Shown: positions 51,814 to 60,512 of the stretch, piece after piece
Position numbering within the stretch: the first letter of the stretch is position 1
How the letters are laid out: each line of letters begins with the position of its first letter
DNA from: an uncultured bacterium
GTDB lineage: Bacteria > Verrucomicrobiota > Lentisphaeria > Victivallales > UBA1829
Assembly (NCBI GenBank): GCA_902802585.1
Contig: CADCMR010000015.1
Location: 1 to 62,862, forward strand
Length of the DNA stretch: 62,862 nt
Direction of reading: 5' to 3'
Notes under the pieces: generated by a model
What the model was told of the DNA's origin: nothing
The model's database searches: none
The model's input: the letters and a program-made list of their open reading frames with translations, nothing else
Position numbers and translations under genes: made by a program

Positions 51814-52683
51814 TCAATCCACCGGGACGTCCGCAAGAACCTGGCGGAGAAATTCGCGGTTCTTATCCGAAGGCGGGCAGAGAGGCAGACGGTATTCCTC
51901 GTCGATGAGGCCGCGGATCGCCATTCCCGCCTTGACTGGGATCGGGTTGGTCTCCACGAACATCGCCTTGAAGAATTTGTAGAGCTTCCGATGGAGTTCG
52001 CGCGCCTTCGCGTAGTCGCCGGCGTTGCAGAGGTCGACGAGCTGCTTCATCTCCTTCGGGATGATGTTCGACGCCACGCTGACCACGCCGACCGCGCCGA
52101 CGGACATCATAGGCACGGTGAGCGCGTCGTCGCCGCTGAGGACCGGGATGTCGCAGAGGTCGAGGATCTCGGATACGCGGTCGACGGATCCGCCGGCTTC
52201 CTTCACGCCCGCCACGTTGTGGTTCTTCGCGAGGCGTGCGATGGTCTCCGGGGCGACGGCGACGCCGGAGCGTCCGGGCACGTTGTAGATCACGATCGGG
52301 ATGTCGCAGGAATCCGCGATGGTGGCGAAGTGGCGGTACAGACCCTCCTGCGTGGGCTTGTTGTAGTACGGGGCGACCTGGAGCGAGAAATCCGCGCCGT
52401 CGGATTTCGCGTGGCGTGTCAGGTGGAGCGCCTCGGCGGTCGAGTTCGCGCCGCTTCCGGCGAGCACCTTGCAGCGTCCGTTCACGAGCTGGACCACGGT
52501 CGCGATCACGCGTTCGTGTTCCTCGAAGCTGAGTGTGGGCGATTCGCCGGTGGTGCCGACCGGGGAGATCCCGTCGACGCCGTAGCCGATCTGCATTTCG
52601 ACCAGCTTCGTCAGTTTATCGTAATCCACGGCTCCGTTGCGGAACGGAGTCACAAGCGCCGTGTAGAGACCTTGAATTTTCAT
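51814..52683 (-). CDS. dapA: 4-hydroxy-tetrahydrodipicolinate synthase
   Basis: 289 residues. Condenses pyruvate with aspartate semialdehyde in the lysine/diaminopimelate pathway. A TIM barrel with GTTGESPTLS (44-53), the Tyr motif VIYNVPGRSG (about Y133) and the Schiff-base lysine in VAGVKEAGG (about K162). Its ATG overlaps the dapF stop as ATGA, so the two genes form one unit for making meso-diaminopimelate for the cell wall. Confidence 0.95.
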   Translation of the reverse strand: MKIQGLYTALVTPFRNGAVDYDKLTKLVEMQIGYGVDGISPVGTTGESPTLSFEEHERVIATVVQLVNGRCKVLAGSGANSTAEALHLTRHAKSDGADFSLQVAPYYNKPTQEGLYRHFATIADSCDIPIVIYNVPGRSGVAVAPETIARLAKNHNVAGVKEAGGSVDRVSEILDLCDIPVLSGDDALTVPMMSVGAVGVVSVASNIIPKEMKQLVDLCNAGDYAKARELHRKLYKFFKAMFVETNPIPVKAGMAIRGLIDEEYRLPLCPPSDKNREFLRQVLADVPVD

Positions 52684-53558
52684 GATTTGGAATCCTTTTC
52701 CTTGAAATATGGGCTGTCGGCGGCCGTGGCGGACGCCAGTTCAAATCTGTCTGCGGAGGCGGTTCCCCGGTACACTTCGACCGCGGGACCGGTCAGGATG
52801 ATCCGGGCGGAATTGTTTTCGGGGAGATGCGTCCGGACGAGGTCGCCGGACCGGGTGCGGAACGTGAGGTCGGCGGGCGCGTGGAAGAATTTCGCAAGTA
52901 CGCGGGCGGAGGATGCGATCCCGGTCCCGCAGGCGAGCGTTTCGTCCTCGACGCCGCGTTCGTAGGTGCGGATCAGCACCGGTTCGGAGAAATCGTGTCC
53001 GAACTCCAGAAAATCGACGTTGACGCCCGCGGGCGCGAAAGCCTCGTGGCAGCGCAGTTCGCGACCGGGACGCAGGATGTCGGCGCATTCCAGCCCGTCC
53101 ATGCGGACCACGGCGTGCGGCACGCCGACCGCGCCCTTGAAGACCGTGTATCCGGCGGTGTGATCGTGCGCTTCGAAGTCCTCGGTCACGGGAAGTTCGA
53201 TGCGGACCAGTTCGTTTCCGATGACCTCGGCGGCAAGCTCGCCGCCGCCCGTCTCGAAGGTGATGGACGTTTCGCGCGTGAGGCGGTGGGAGTAGGCGAA
53301 GAGCGCGGCGCAACGGAGACCGTTTCCGCAGAGTTCCGCCTTGGAGCCGTCGCAGTTGTAGAACTCCATGACGACCTGGTTGCAGCCGGGGATGCGCGAT
53401 TTGGAGAGCAGGATCAGACCGTCGGCACCGATTCCGCGGCGGCGGTCGCAGAGTTTCCGGATGGCGTCCGCCGTGAAGGCGTATGCGGACTCGGAACAGT
53501 CAACGACCACAAAATCGTTGCCGGCTCCGCTCATTTTCGAGAATTTCAGAAGATTCAA
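52680..53558 (-). CDS. dapF: Diaminopimelate epimerase
   Basis: 292 residues from a TTG start at 53558, chosen because GGAGG lies 5 nt upstream and the product then begins (M)NLLKFSKMSGAGNDF, the normal DapF N-terminus; a start at 53636 would add a basic, unlikely extension. The two active-site Cys are in CDGSKAELCGNGLRC and ETLACGTGIASSA. It converts LL- to meso-diaminopimelate. The C-terminus has about 20 extra polar residues. Confidence 0.94.
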   Translation of the reverse strand: MNLLKFSKMSGAGNDFVVVDCSESAYAFTADAIRKLCDRRRGIGADGLILLSKSRIPGCNQVVMEFYNCDGSKAELCGNGLRCAALFAYSHRLTRETSITFETGGGELAAEVIGNELVRIELPVTEDFEAHDHTAGYTVFKGAVGVPHAVVRMDGLECADILRPGRELRCHEAFAPAGVNVDFLEFGHDFSEPVLIRTYERGVEDETLACGTGIASSARVLAKFFHAPADLTFRTRSGDLVRTHLPENNSARIILTGPAVEVYRGTASADRFELASATAADSPYFKEKDSKS

Positions 53559-53773
53559 CTCTGCCTCCGGAAGGTTTTCGGTTCGCGGATCAACCCGTCT
53601 GTCGCGCCCAAGGAAAAATTCAGTTCGGCGCGGCACTGCCGACAGTCAACCGCTTTCTGCTTTAAAAAGATAACTCCAAATCTCTGATTTTACCAGTGTT
53701 TTTCCCGAAAAACCGTGATTTTTTTCCGGACGCGGCAGGCTTTTCGCGGCTTTTTGTCAGGCGTTTTCCCGAA

Positions 53774-55054
53774 TTACTCGGAGCGCAGGACGTCGATCGG
53801 ATTCTGCTGCGCCGCGCGCCAGGCGGGATAGGTGCCGAAGACCACGCCGACGAACGACGAAATCAGGAGCGAGCCGATGATGTTCGTCATGGAGGCTTCC
53901 GTGGGCATTTCCGCGTAGCGCTTCACGATCTCGGAGAGACCGAGCCCAAGGCCGATGCCGACGCATCCGCCGAGCGTGGTGAGGATCACGGTCTCGATCA
54001 GAAACTGGAAAAGGATGTCGAATTTCTGCGCGCCGAGCGCGCGGCGCGTGCCGATTTCCTTCTTGCGTTCGGAGACGCTCGCGAGCATGATGTTCATGAT
54101 GCCGATGCCGCCGACGAGCAGGGAGATGCTGGCGATGGCGCCCATGACGATGGTGAAAATCTTCTGGGTGCGCTCGCGCTGTTTGAGGAGGTCCAGCGGG
54201 ACGATCATGTCCCAGTCCTTGGTCTTCGCGTGTGCCTTGTCCAGGTAGTTCTGGAGGCGCTTGGAGGTGTTGTCGATGTATTCGAGGTTGGCGACGTTCA
54301 CGAGCATCACGTCGTAGTCCACGAGGATCGCCTTGTTGCTGCGGCGGCCCTGGCTTTCGCTCGCGTAGTTGCCGTAGATCGCCATGTCGGTGGTGGAGGG
54401 GATCACGATCATGTCGTTCGGGCTGCCGACCTCCGGCAGGCTCGTGCCGTTGTCGTTCGCGATGATGCCGACGATGCGGTAGGATGCTGTCCCTGTGCGG
54501 AGGTTCGACCCGACCACGTCCTTTGCGCCGAGCGGGAAGAGCTTGCGTTTCACGTTCTGCCCGATCACGCAGATGGTCGCGGAGTTTTTGAAGTCGATCT
54601 CGGTGAACCAGCGCCCGGTCGTGAGGTGGCAGGATGTGTCTTTCATGAATCCCTGGGTGACGCCGCAGAGTTTCAGGTCCAGGCGCGTTTCGCCCCTCGT
54701 AATGGGCTGGCGGGTGTTCCGGATGGTGGTGATGTGGTGCACATTCTCCATCGTCTTGATGAACTGGTAGTCGCGGATGTCGAGACCGTAGTCCTCGACC
54801 GCGCTGACGGAGTTGCTGCCGGAGGAGCCGGAGGTCGTGTCGAAGTGCGGCTTCTTGGTGTGGATGATGATCTTGTCGATGCCCATGGATTCGATCTGGG
54901 ACAGCGCGGAGCGTTCCGCGCCCTTCGAGATCGCCATCATGGAGATCACGCTCCCGACGCCGAAAATCACGCCGAGCGAGGTCAGCAGGGAACGCGTCTT
55001 GTGCAACCGCAGGTTCAGGAAAGACAGCGACACGATGTCGGTGAACCGCATCAT
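53774..55054 (-). CDS. MacB-like ABC permease of the secretin-linked exporter
   Basis: 426 residues. Helix 1 (about 18-42, RSLLTSLGVIFGVGSVISMM), a periplasmic MacB_PCD domain (about 45-285), and three C-terminal helices in the FtsX domain (about 300-420: TIVMGAIASISLLVGGIGIMNIMLASVSERKKEIGTRRALGA in successive pieces; SLLISSFVGVVFGTYPAWRAA). It ends NPIDVLRSE, the standard MacB C-terminus. Four-helix FtsX/MacB permeases are mechanotransmitters that drive periplasmic substrates outward. It is coupled to the ATPase gene by an ATGA overlap. Confidence 0.92.
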   Translation of the reverse strand: MMRFTDIVSLSFLNLRLHKTRSLLTSLGVIFGVGSVISMMAISKGAERSALSQIESMGIDKIIIHTKKPHFDTTSGSSGSNSVSAVEDYGLDIRDYQFIKTMENVHHITTIRNTRQPITRGETRLDLKLCGVTQGFMKDTSCHLTTGRWFTEIDFKNSATICVIGQNVKRKLFPLGAKDVVGSNLRTGTASYRIVGIIANDNGTSLPEVGSPNDMIVIPSTTDMAIYGNYASESQGRRSNKAILVDYDVMLVNVANLEYIDNTSKRLQNYLDKAHAKTKDWDMIVPLDLLKQRERTQKIFTIVMGAIASISLLVGGIGIMNIMLASVSERKKEIGTRRALGAQKFDILFQFLIETVILTTLGGCVGIGLGLGLSEIVKRYAEMPTEASMTNIIGSLLISSFVGVVFGTYPAWRAAQQNPIDVLRSE

Positions 55055-55863
55055 TTGGACGTGCCCTCCTGTTCCGCGGTGGTTGTCAGGGTGGCTTTCG
55101 CGTCGGCCGCCATGCGGTCCTGCGGGAGTTCGCCGAATCCGGAGAGCGGACCGGTCAGCTCGTCCACGGAGTCGGTCGGCTTCGTCTGGACGATGCGCCC
55201 GTCGCGGAGGCGGATGACCTTGTCATAATGCGGCTCGAACATCGGGTTGTGCGTGACCATGATGATCGTCACGTTCTGTTCCTTGTTGATCCGGTGGAAG
55301 AGCGCCATGATCTCGTTGCCGGTCTTCTCGTCGAGGTTGCCGGTCGGTTCGTCGGCGAGCAGGAACGCCGGGTCGTTGCAGAGCGAGCGCGCCACCGCCA
55401 CACGCTGGCATTCGCCACCGGAGAGCTGTGTGGGGCGGTGCCCGAGGCGGTGTCCGAGACCGACGACCTTCGCGAGCTCCAGTGCGCGCGCCCGGCGGAT
55501 GCGCGGCGAGACGCGCTTGTAGATCATCGGGACTTCGATGTTCTGTTCGATGGTGAGGTACGGAAAGAGATTGAAACTCTGGAAAATGAATCCGATGCGG
55601 ATGTTTCGGACCGTGGCCTGGTCGCTGTCGGAGAGCGTCGCCACGTTCACTTTTTCCAGGAAATAGTTGCCGGACGTCGGGACGTCGAGCATCCCGAGGA
55701 TGTTCAGCATCGTCGATTTGCCGCTGCCGGATGTCCCCACGATGCCGACGAACTGCCCGCGCTGGATGGAGAACGAGATCCCCTTCAGCACGTGTACGGC
55801 GAGACCGCCGGGATTGTATGTCTTGCGGATGTCCCGCAGCTGCACTACCACATCGTCGTTCAT
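55051..55863 (-). CDS. MacB/LolD-type ABC ATPase of the secretin-linked exporter
   Basis: 270 residues. Fully conserved motor: Walker A GTSGSGKST (about 40-48), Q-loop FIFQSFNLFPYL, signature LSGGECQRVAVARSL, Walker B and D-loop LLADEPTGNLDEKTG, and H-loop MVTHNP. It has a 40-residue acidic C-terminal extension after the core, which could contact a partner. Unlike E. coli MacB, the ATPase and the permease are separate genes. It starts 15 nt after the adaptor stop. Confidence 0.94.
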   Translation of the reverse strand: MNDDVVVQLRDIRKTYNPGGLAVHVLKGISFSIQRGQFVGIVGTSGSGKSTMLNILGMLDVPTSGNYFLEKVNVATLSDSDQATVRNIRIGFIFQSFNLFPYLTIEQNIEVPMIYKRVSPRIRRARALELAKVVGLGHRLGHRPTQLSGGECQRVAVARSLCNDPAFLLADEPTGNLDEKTGNEIMALFHRINKEQNVTIIMVTHNPMFEPHYDKVIRLRDGRIVQTKPTDSVDELTGPLSGFGELPQDRMAADAKATLTTTAEQEGTSK

Positions 55864-55878
55864 GCGGACACCGACGGC

Positions 55879-57384
55879 TTATTCGGACTGCTTCTTCTGG
55901 TACGGACGGTACAGGTATACCACATCGCCGTCCTCAAGGCCGTCGGTGATGCGGACCGCGGTATCGTTGGACTCGCGGATCTCGACCGGGACTTCCTCGG
56001 GCGTGCCGTCGCGGTTGACGAAGACGAAGAATCCTTTGTCGTTCTCGAAGACTGCCTCCATCGGCACGGAGATCACGTCGTGCAGGACGCTGGACACGAC
56101 TTCCACGATCACGGACATGCCGTTCACCAGCTGCGGATCCTGCGTTTCCAGCGTGATGCGCGAGGGATAGATTTTCGGGGAAGTCTCGTCCCAGTACATC
56201 TGGTTGACGGGGAGCGTGGCGATCTCGGTGATCTGCCCCTTGATCTTGAGCGTGGTGATGGCTTCCGGCGTGATGATCGCGGAGTTGCCGATCTGGACTT
56301 TCGAGCGGAACGCCTCCGGGATGTCGAAGTTGACCATGAGGTTGGTCATCTCGGGGATCGTGAGGAGGATTTCTCCCTTGTGGACGTCCAGGCCGGGCTT
56401 GATGTCCTCTCCGCCCCAGCGGCGGTCAGGATCGCCGTAGATCACAATGCCGTCCGCGGGTGCGGTCAGCTTCATCATCGGCAGGTAGGACTCGTATCGT
56501 TCGAGCGTGGCGGCCTGGCGGCGCGAGTTTGCGCGGAGGTTGTCGACGCGCTTTTTTGCCTGGATCAGGGAGGACGAGGTGGAGATGCGCGCCTGTTCGA
56601 GGTTGAGGCGTGCCTGCTCCAGGGAGTTGTTCAGTGACATGAGCTTGATCGGATCGTCGTAGTGCTTGAAGCTCTTTCCGTCGATCTCCGCCTGGTTCAG
56701 GGAGTTCTCGCTGGATTCGATCTTGCTCTGGAGATTCTTCAATTCGTTTTCGTTCGATTTGCGCGCAGCCTCGTCGGTCACACCCGAATGCGCGATATCG
56801 TACTTCTTGTCCGAATAGTTTTTCTTTGCCGTGGCAAGCGCGGCCTCGGCATTCGCGATCGCCAGGTCGTTGCTGTCGCGTTTCTGCGTGCGCGTGAGGC
56901 GCAGATACTTCCGCTGGTCGGATTCCGCCTGGCGCACACGGTCCTCCGCCTCGCGGAGCGTGACCTCGTTTTTGCGTTCCTGAATTTTCTCGTTTTCGAT
57001 GGCGATCACGAGTTCCTCTTCCGTATTGGAAAGGGTCGTGCGCATTTCCTCGATGCGTTCGATCAGGTCGCTGTCCTCGAATGTAATCAGTACGTCGCCT
57101 TCCTTCACGGAGGAGTTTTCGTCCACCACGCTCAGAATCTTCGTAGCGAAGTTTGCCTCCAGGCCAAGCTTATGCTTCTTGTTCGCCACGATCGTGCCGT
57201 TGAGGCGGAGCCCGAGGGTCATGTCGCCTTTCGCGACGCGGTAGGTGCGGTCGGGGTCCTTGCTTCCCTCGCGGTCGGCGGACACGGACTTGTGCTTGTA
57301 CACACGGACGCCGTAGTACAGCCCTCCTGCCAGCAGCAGCGCCGGCAGGAGCACAAAGATGAATACTTTCGCAGGTTTCTTCAT
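55879..57384 (-). CDS. Periplasmic adaptor (HlyD/MacA type) with a long coiled coil
   Basis: 501 residues. N-terminal membrane anchor (about 7-27: FIFVLLPALLLAGGLYYGV). The first lipoyl/barrel segment (about 45-105, GLEANFATKILSVVDENSSV, KEGDVLITF) leads into a coiled-coil hairpin of about 190 residues (110-300), then the returning lipoyl half (LTAPADGIVIYGDP), a beta barrel (TPEAITTLKIKGQITEI) and a membrane-proximal domain. The hairpin is long enough to reach an outer-membrane channel. It starts 3 nt after the secretin stop, so the two are very likely partners. Confidence 0.9.
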   Translation of the reverse strand: MKKPAKVFIFVLLPALLLAGGLYYGVRVYKHKSVSADREGSKDPDRTYRVAKGDMTLGLRLNGTIVANKKHKLGLEANFATKILSVVDENSSVKEGDVLITFEDSDLIERIEEMRTTLSNTEEELVIAIENEKIQERKNEVTLREAEDRVRQAESDQRKYLRLTRTQKRDSNDLAIANAEAALATAKKNYSDKKYDIAHSGVTDEAARKSNENELKNLQSKIESSENSLNQAEIDGKSFKHYDDPIKLMSLNNSLEQARLNLEQARISTSSSLIQAKKRVDNLRANSRRQAATLERYESYLPMMKLTAPADGIVIYGDPDRRWGGEDIKPGLDVHKGEILLTIPEMTNLMVNFDIPEAFRSKVQIGNSAIITPEAITTLKIKGQITEIATLPVNQMYWDETSPKIYPSRITLETQDPQLVNGMSVIVEVVSSVLHDVISVPMEAVFENDKGFFVFVNRDGTPEEVPVEIRESNDTAVRITDGLEDGDVVYLYRPYQKKQSE

Positions 57385-57387
57385 GGC

Positions 57388-58923
57388 TTATTCTCCGGTC
57401 TGGGAGGTTGCGGGAACCGCGGCGGGCGCGGCGGATTCCGGTGCGGAAACCGATTCGGATGCGGCTTTGGGCGTTTCGGCGCTTTCGGCGGGCTTTCCGG
57501 CGGATTTTTCGTCTTTTCCGTCTTTCTTTTCCTCGTCATCATCGGATCCGAACAGCGTCTTCCAGGAAACGAGCGGGTTCTGGATGAATTCGTCGTTCAC
57601 TCTTTCGATGGTCGTTTCGAGGGTCGGGAGTTCCTTGGAGTTGCGCATGACTTCGCCGAATTCGTTGGTCGTGCGGATCATATCTTCCGGATCGAAGAGC
57701 ACGCCGTCCGCCATGTCGTTCTGGTTCAGGATGCGGACACGGAGGAAGAAGAGCAGCTGAAGGATCTCCTTGTCGGTGTATTTCGAGGTGAAGAGTTCGC
57801 CGAGGTAGGGGATGTCGCTCAGGAAGGGGATGCGTTCCTGCTGGACGGTATTGCGGTTGGTGTAGAGGCCGCCCATGATGACGATCTGACCGTCGGCGAG
57901 GCGGAGATAGGAGGAAATGCTGCGGATGGAGATCACAGGCACCTGGTAGGAGCCGCTGCCGTTCGCAATCGTCTGGTAACTCTGGATGTTGGAGACTTCC
58001 GGCTCCACGCGGAGCGTCACGTTGTCCTTATTGACCATGAGCGGCTCCACGGTCAGCGTCACGCCGACGCGTTTGAACGTGGTGCTGGTGCTGATGCTGC
58101 CGTTTGTGATGGTCTGGGACTGGATCGGCACGTCCTGACCGTTCGAAATCTCGGCTTCCTCGTTGCGTCCGACCACGATCACGGGCGAGGACAGGACCTT
58201 TGCGTCCAGCGCGGTCAGAAGCCATTGCAGGGCGATGTTGAAGTTGTTGTGCCCGGCGGCGAACGTCCAGTTTGTCACGGCCCCGTCCGAAGTGTTGTTG
58301 CCCAGAGGCGCGGTCTGCATGCCGCCGGAGCTCATCACATCGCCGTCGTACCTCTGGTCCATGCCGTCGATCATGGAGATCGTGGTCGGGCTGTTGAACA
58401 TGAACGACAGGCTGCGCTGGGTATTGTCGGAGATCAGGACTTCCACGATCTTAGCCTCGATCAGCACCTGCGGCGTCGCCACGTCGATCAGGGGAAGCGT
58501 CTTTGCGATCGCCTCAATGTTCTCCGCCGCGTCACGGATCGTCAGCAGGTTTTCCTCCACCGCGTATTCCACATAGCCCGTGTCGGAGATCATCGCATCC
58601 ACGCTGTTCCGCAGCTTCGACGCCGTCACGTAGCGGCACCGATAGATCAGGATGCTCGTGTCGTTCGTCGACGGGATGATCTTCAGGTACGGGGGCTCTT
58701 CCTCCACCTGACGGGATTGCTTGCGGATCGGCTGGAACATCTCGCGGAGCTGCTGTGCCACGGACAGAACGTTCTTTCTGCCTTCTTCAATGGATTCGGG
58801 CGTCCGTTCGACGACTTCGGTCGAATCGATGCCGGAGATCGGCTCGTCAGCGAGAATCGAGGTGCCGGTGAGCGCGGCCAGGGCGAGGAACATGCAGAAG
58901 GTGCGGCGGGCAATGGGCGTCAT
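57388..58923 (-). CDS. Secretin-family outer-membrane channel
   Basis: 511 residues. Signal peptide to about residue 25 (SILA-DE). N-terminal helical/linker part, then an N1/N3-like KH fold (about 90-165: IYRCRYVTASKLRNSVDAMI, NLLTIRDAAENIEAIAKTLPLID) and the secretin core (about 170-420: VLIEAKIVEVLISDNTQRSL, LLTALDAKVLSSPVIVVGRN, AEISNGQDVPI, YLRLADGQIVIMGGLY and IPFLSDIPYLGELF). A Ser/Ala/Pro/Glu-rich tail of about 70 residues closes it. It is shorter than T2SS GspD and has no other T2SS, T3SS or pilus gene nearby. First gene of a four-gene operon with a MacA-like adaptor and ABC genes. Confidence 0.92.
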   Translation of the reverse strand: MTPIARRTFCMFLALAALTGTSILADEPISGIDSTEVVERTPESIEEGRKNVLSVAQQLREMFQPIRKQSRQVEEEPPYLKIIPSTNDTSILIYRCRYVTASKLRNSVDAMISDTGYVEYAVEENLLTIRDAAENIEAIAKTLPLIDVATPQVLIEAKIVEVLISDNTQRSLSFMFNSPTTISMIDGMDQRYDGDVMSSGGMQTAPLGNNTSDGAVTNWTFAAGHNNFNIALQWLLTALDAKVLSSPVIVVGRNEEAEISNGQDVPIQSQTITNGSISTSTTFKRVGVTLTVEPLMVNKDNVTLRVEPEVSNIQSYQTIANGSGSYQVPVISIRSISSYLRLADGQIVIMGGLYTNRNTVQQERIPFLSDIPYLGELFTSKYTDKEILQLLFFLRVRILNQNDMADGVLFDPEDMIRTTNEFGEVMRNSKELPTLETTIERVNDEFIQNPLVSWKTLFGSDDDEEKKDGKDEKSAGKPAESAETPKAASESVSAPESAAPAAVPATSQTGE

Positions 58924-59415
58924 GCTGGGGGTGTCCTTATGGATAAAAGTTCAATTTGAATACGCGGGTGCATGGTCTATAATATACACCGCAAACGCGA
59001 AAAAAAAAGCCCAGTGCCAAAAAAAAGTTAAAAATAAAAATATTCAGGTTCAAAACAATGTTGAAAAAATGCCGGTCATTCTATTGTAATCTTTTGCGGT
59101 CAAATATATTCTATTGGTATTAGATGCACATATCCGCTTCCCTGTGTTTGTGCACAATTGTCCAGTCATGATTATGGCTTCATCCTCCGTATCTGTCCGC
59201 CTGTGTCTTTTTCCGTCCGTTCACGTCTACGCGAATGTGGATCATGTGCGTTCCCGATATGAATCCATGGTTTCAACCCAAAGCGTTTTGTCTCTTTTTC
59301 TGAATTGAACGGATTTCCCTTGCCAGGCAAGGAGGGCACAAAAAAACTCAGTTCTGAATCGGAGCCATCCTGTTTGCAGAACTGAGTCAATTGTTTTCAA
59401 CTTCGTGTGTCTGAG
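58924..59415. other. Upstream region of the secretin operon
   Basis: 490 bp without a credible gene. The A/T-rich part at 58960-59070 has TATATTATAG (minus strand, 58986-58977) as a candidate -10 for the secretin operon, preceded by TTTCGCG and a T-run but without a TTG -35. There is a palindrome CCTTGCCAGGCAAGG at 59318-59332 and a terminator at 59340-59387. Confidence 0.45.
59340..59387 (-). terminator. Terminator of the 134-aa gene
   Basis: ACTCAGTTCTG (59346-59356) pairs with CAGAACTGAGT (59377-59387); on the minus strand seven T follow. Confidence 0.8.
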
Positions 59416-59820
59416 TCATAGTCGCCATCCTAAAACTGTTCGGCTCACGTGCGCAAACGCTTTCGGGATGTCTTTCATCACCCGGATGCACTGATGTTTC
59501 ACCCGCTTCGTCCCCGTTTTGACGAGGTTCGACACCGTGCAGTAGAAATCGGTTGCCGCTTCAATGAGCCGGTAGGCGCCCGCACGCAGGCTGGCGCCGA
59601 CCGAATGAATAAAGCCAAAGGAATATTCCGGCATCGGCAGAGAGAAGGCGAGCGTCCCCGCCTCCAGTCTGACCGGGAAACCGAAACAGGTTCCAAGAAA
59701 ATACTGCGAACCCGGAAGCCTGCACATGAAGCCGCCTTCCCTCTGCGGGATGATGCCGCGGAAGGAGAACGCGTACTCGCGTGCGCAGTCAGAAAATCTG
59801 AATTTGAGTTCCGAGTTCAC
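59416..59820 (-). CDS. Small unknown protein upstream of the secretin operon
   Basis: 134 residues. No domain recognised. A mixed strand/helix sequence: MNSELKFRFSDCAREYAFSF, IPQREGGFMCRLPGSQYFLG, then two moderately hydrophobic helices (SFGFIHSVGASLRAGAYRLI, KHQCIRVMKDIPKAFAHVSR). It lies 27 nt after the 79-residue gene and is followed by a strong terminator, which supports a real transcript. Whether it works with the secretin operon is unknown. Confidence 0.55.
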   Translation of the reverse strand: MNSELKFRFSDCAREYAFSFRGIIPQREGGFMCRLPGSQYFLGTCFGFPVRLEAGTLAFSLPMPEYSFGFIHSVGASLRAGAYRLIEAATDFYCTVSNLVKTGTKRVKHQCIRVMKDIPKAFAHVSRTVLGWRL

Positions 59821-59847
59821 AGGACTGACCTTTGCCTTTGGATCGAA

Positions 59848-60087
59848 TTACTTATTTTCGTTCTTCTGGAGAACGCCAGCTTCGACCATCTTGTCGATGA
59901 GCTGCTGCATGGAGTTCATGGCGCCGAGGAAGCCCTGCGGAGGCATGATCACGCGGACGTTCGCGACCGGGGTCGGGGCTTCGCCTTCACCGGCGGGCTG
60001 AAGGGTGACGAAGTCAAAACGGACCATGTTGCCGGCGAAGTGGATCTGACCGATGCCGTCTGCGAAGATTTCTTTTTTGTCTGCCAT
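59848..60087 (-). CDS. Small conserved-looking protein with a strong promoter
   Basis: 79 residues: MADKKEIFADGIGQIHFAGN, then MVRFDFVTLQPAGEGEAPTP, a strand VANVRVIMPPQGF and a C-terminal amphipathic helix MQQLIDKMVEAGVLQ. The strand-loop-strand-helix plan and the 'IMPP...LIDKMVEAG' ending recall DUF3467-type small proteins, but this is only a resemblance. It is driven by the best -10 in the window (TATAAT) through a leader of about 140 nt. RBS AAGGAAC. First gene before the 134-aa gene and the secretin operon. Confidence 0.7.
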   Translation of the reverse strand: MADKKEIFADGIGQIHFAGNMVRFDFVTLQPAGEGEAPTPVANVRVIMPPQGFLGAMNSMQQLIDKMVEAGVLQKNENK

Positions 60088-60231
60088 AGTTGTAGTTCCT
60101 TATGTAGGTTTTTTTGTTTTGTTTTTGGTGTCGTTTGGGGACGAAAAGCAAAAACGTGACATCCTTTCCGGTCCCGATCGTACTGGCCGAACCGGCGGGA
60201 TGAATCCCGGTATGCTTCAAAAACTGGTTAT

Positions 60232-60260
60232 ATTATACCCCATGTTTTCCAAAAAAGCAA
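60232..60260 (-). promoter_or_regulatory. Promoter of the 79-aa gene
   Basis: Minus strand: TTGCTT (60260-60255), 17-nt spacer, consensus TATAAT (60237-60232). Confidence 0.7.
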
Positions 60261-60271
60261 GCCCTTTTTTT

Positions 60272-60334
60272 GACTTTTTTTGAGAAAAAGTTGTTTCTCC
60301 TTCATAATGAACGAGAAAAAAATCAAAAAAAGTC
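60272..60334. repeat. Perfect 12-bp A/T-rich inverted repeat upstream of a strong promoter
   Basis: GACTTTTTTTGA (60272-60283) and TCAAAAAAAGTC (60323-60334), with the smaller palindrome TTCATAATGAA (60301-60311) in the middle. On the minus strand it lies 12 nt upstream of the -35 box at 60260. Confidence 0.6.
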
Positions 60335-60512
60335 CTTGTCTCCGCCTCATTTCCCCTCGCCGAACTCGTTTTTGCCTCGTTTTTCCGTTCTTTTTTCGGT
60401 GTTTTCAGCATGGCTTTTGCGAAAAAAACGCCGGATCCGTGATTCGTTTCCGAGGTAAAAGTGAGCTTGGATCAGGCTCGGGCCGGCGAGGTGGAGCGAG
60501 TTCATTTCCTGT

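Larger units (their letters stand above)
60088..60512. other. Leader, promoter and inverted-repeat region
   Basis: 425 bp with no gene. From right to left it holds a featureless stretch (60335-60512), the 12-bp inverted repeat (60272-60334), the promoter (60260-60232) and a leader with a GC hairpin near 60192-60212 (CCGGCGGG / CCCGG). Confidence 0.5.

Noticed and set aside
56662..58959. 765-codon plus-strand ORF opposite the secretin and adaptor genes
   Set aside because: Shadow of the secretin and adaptor genes, both with clear family motifs.
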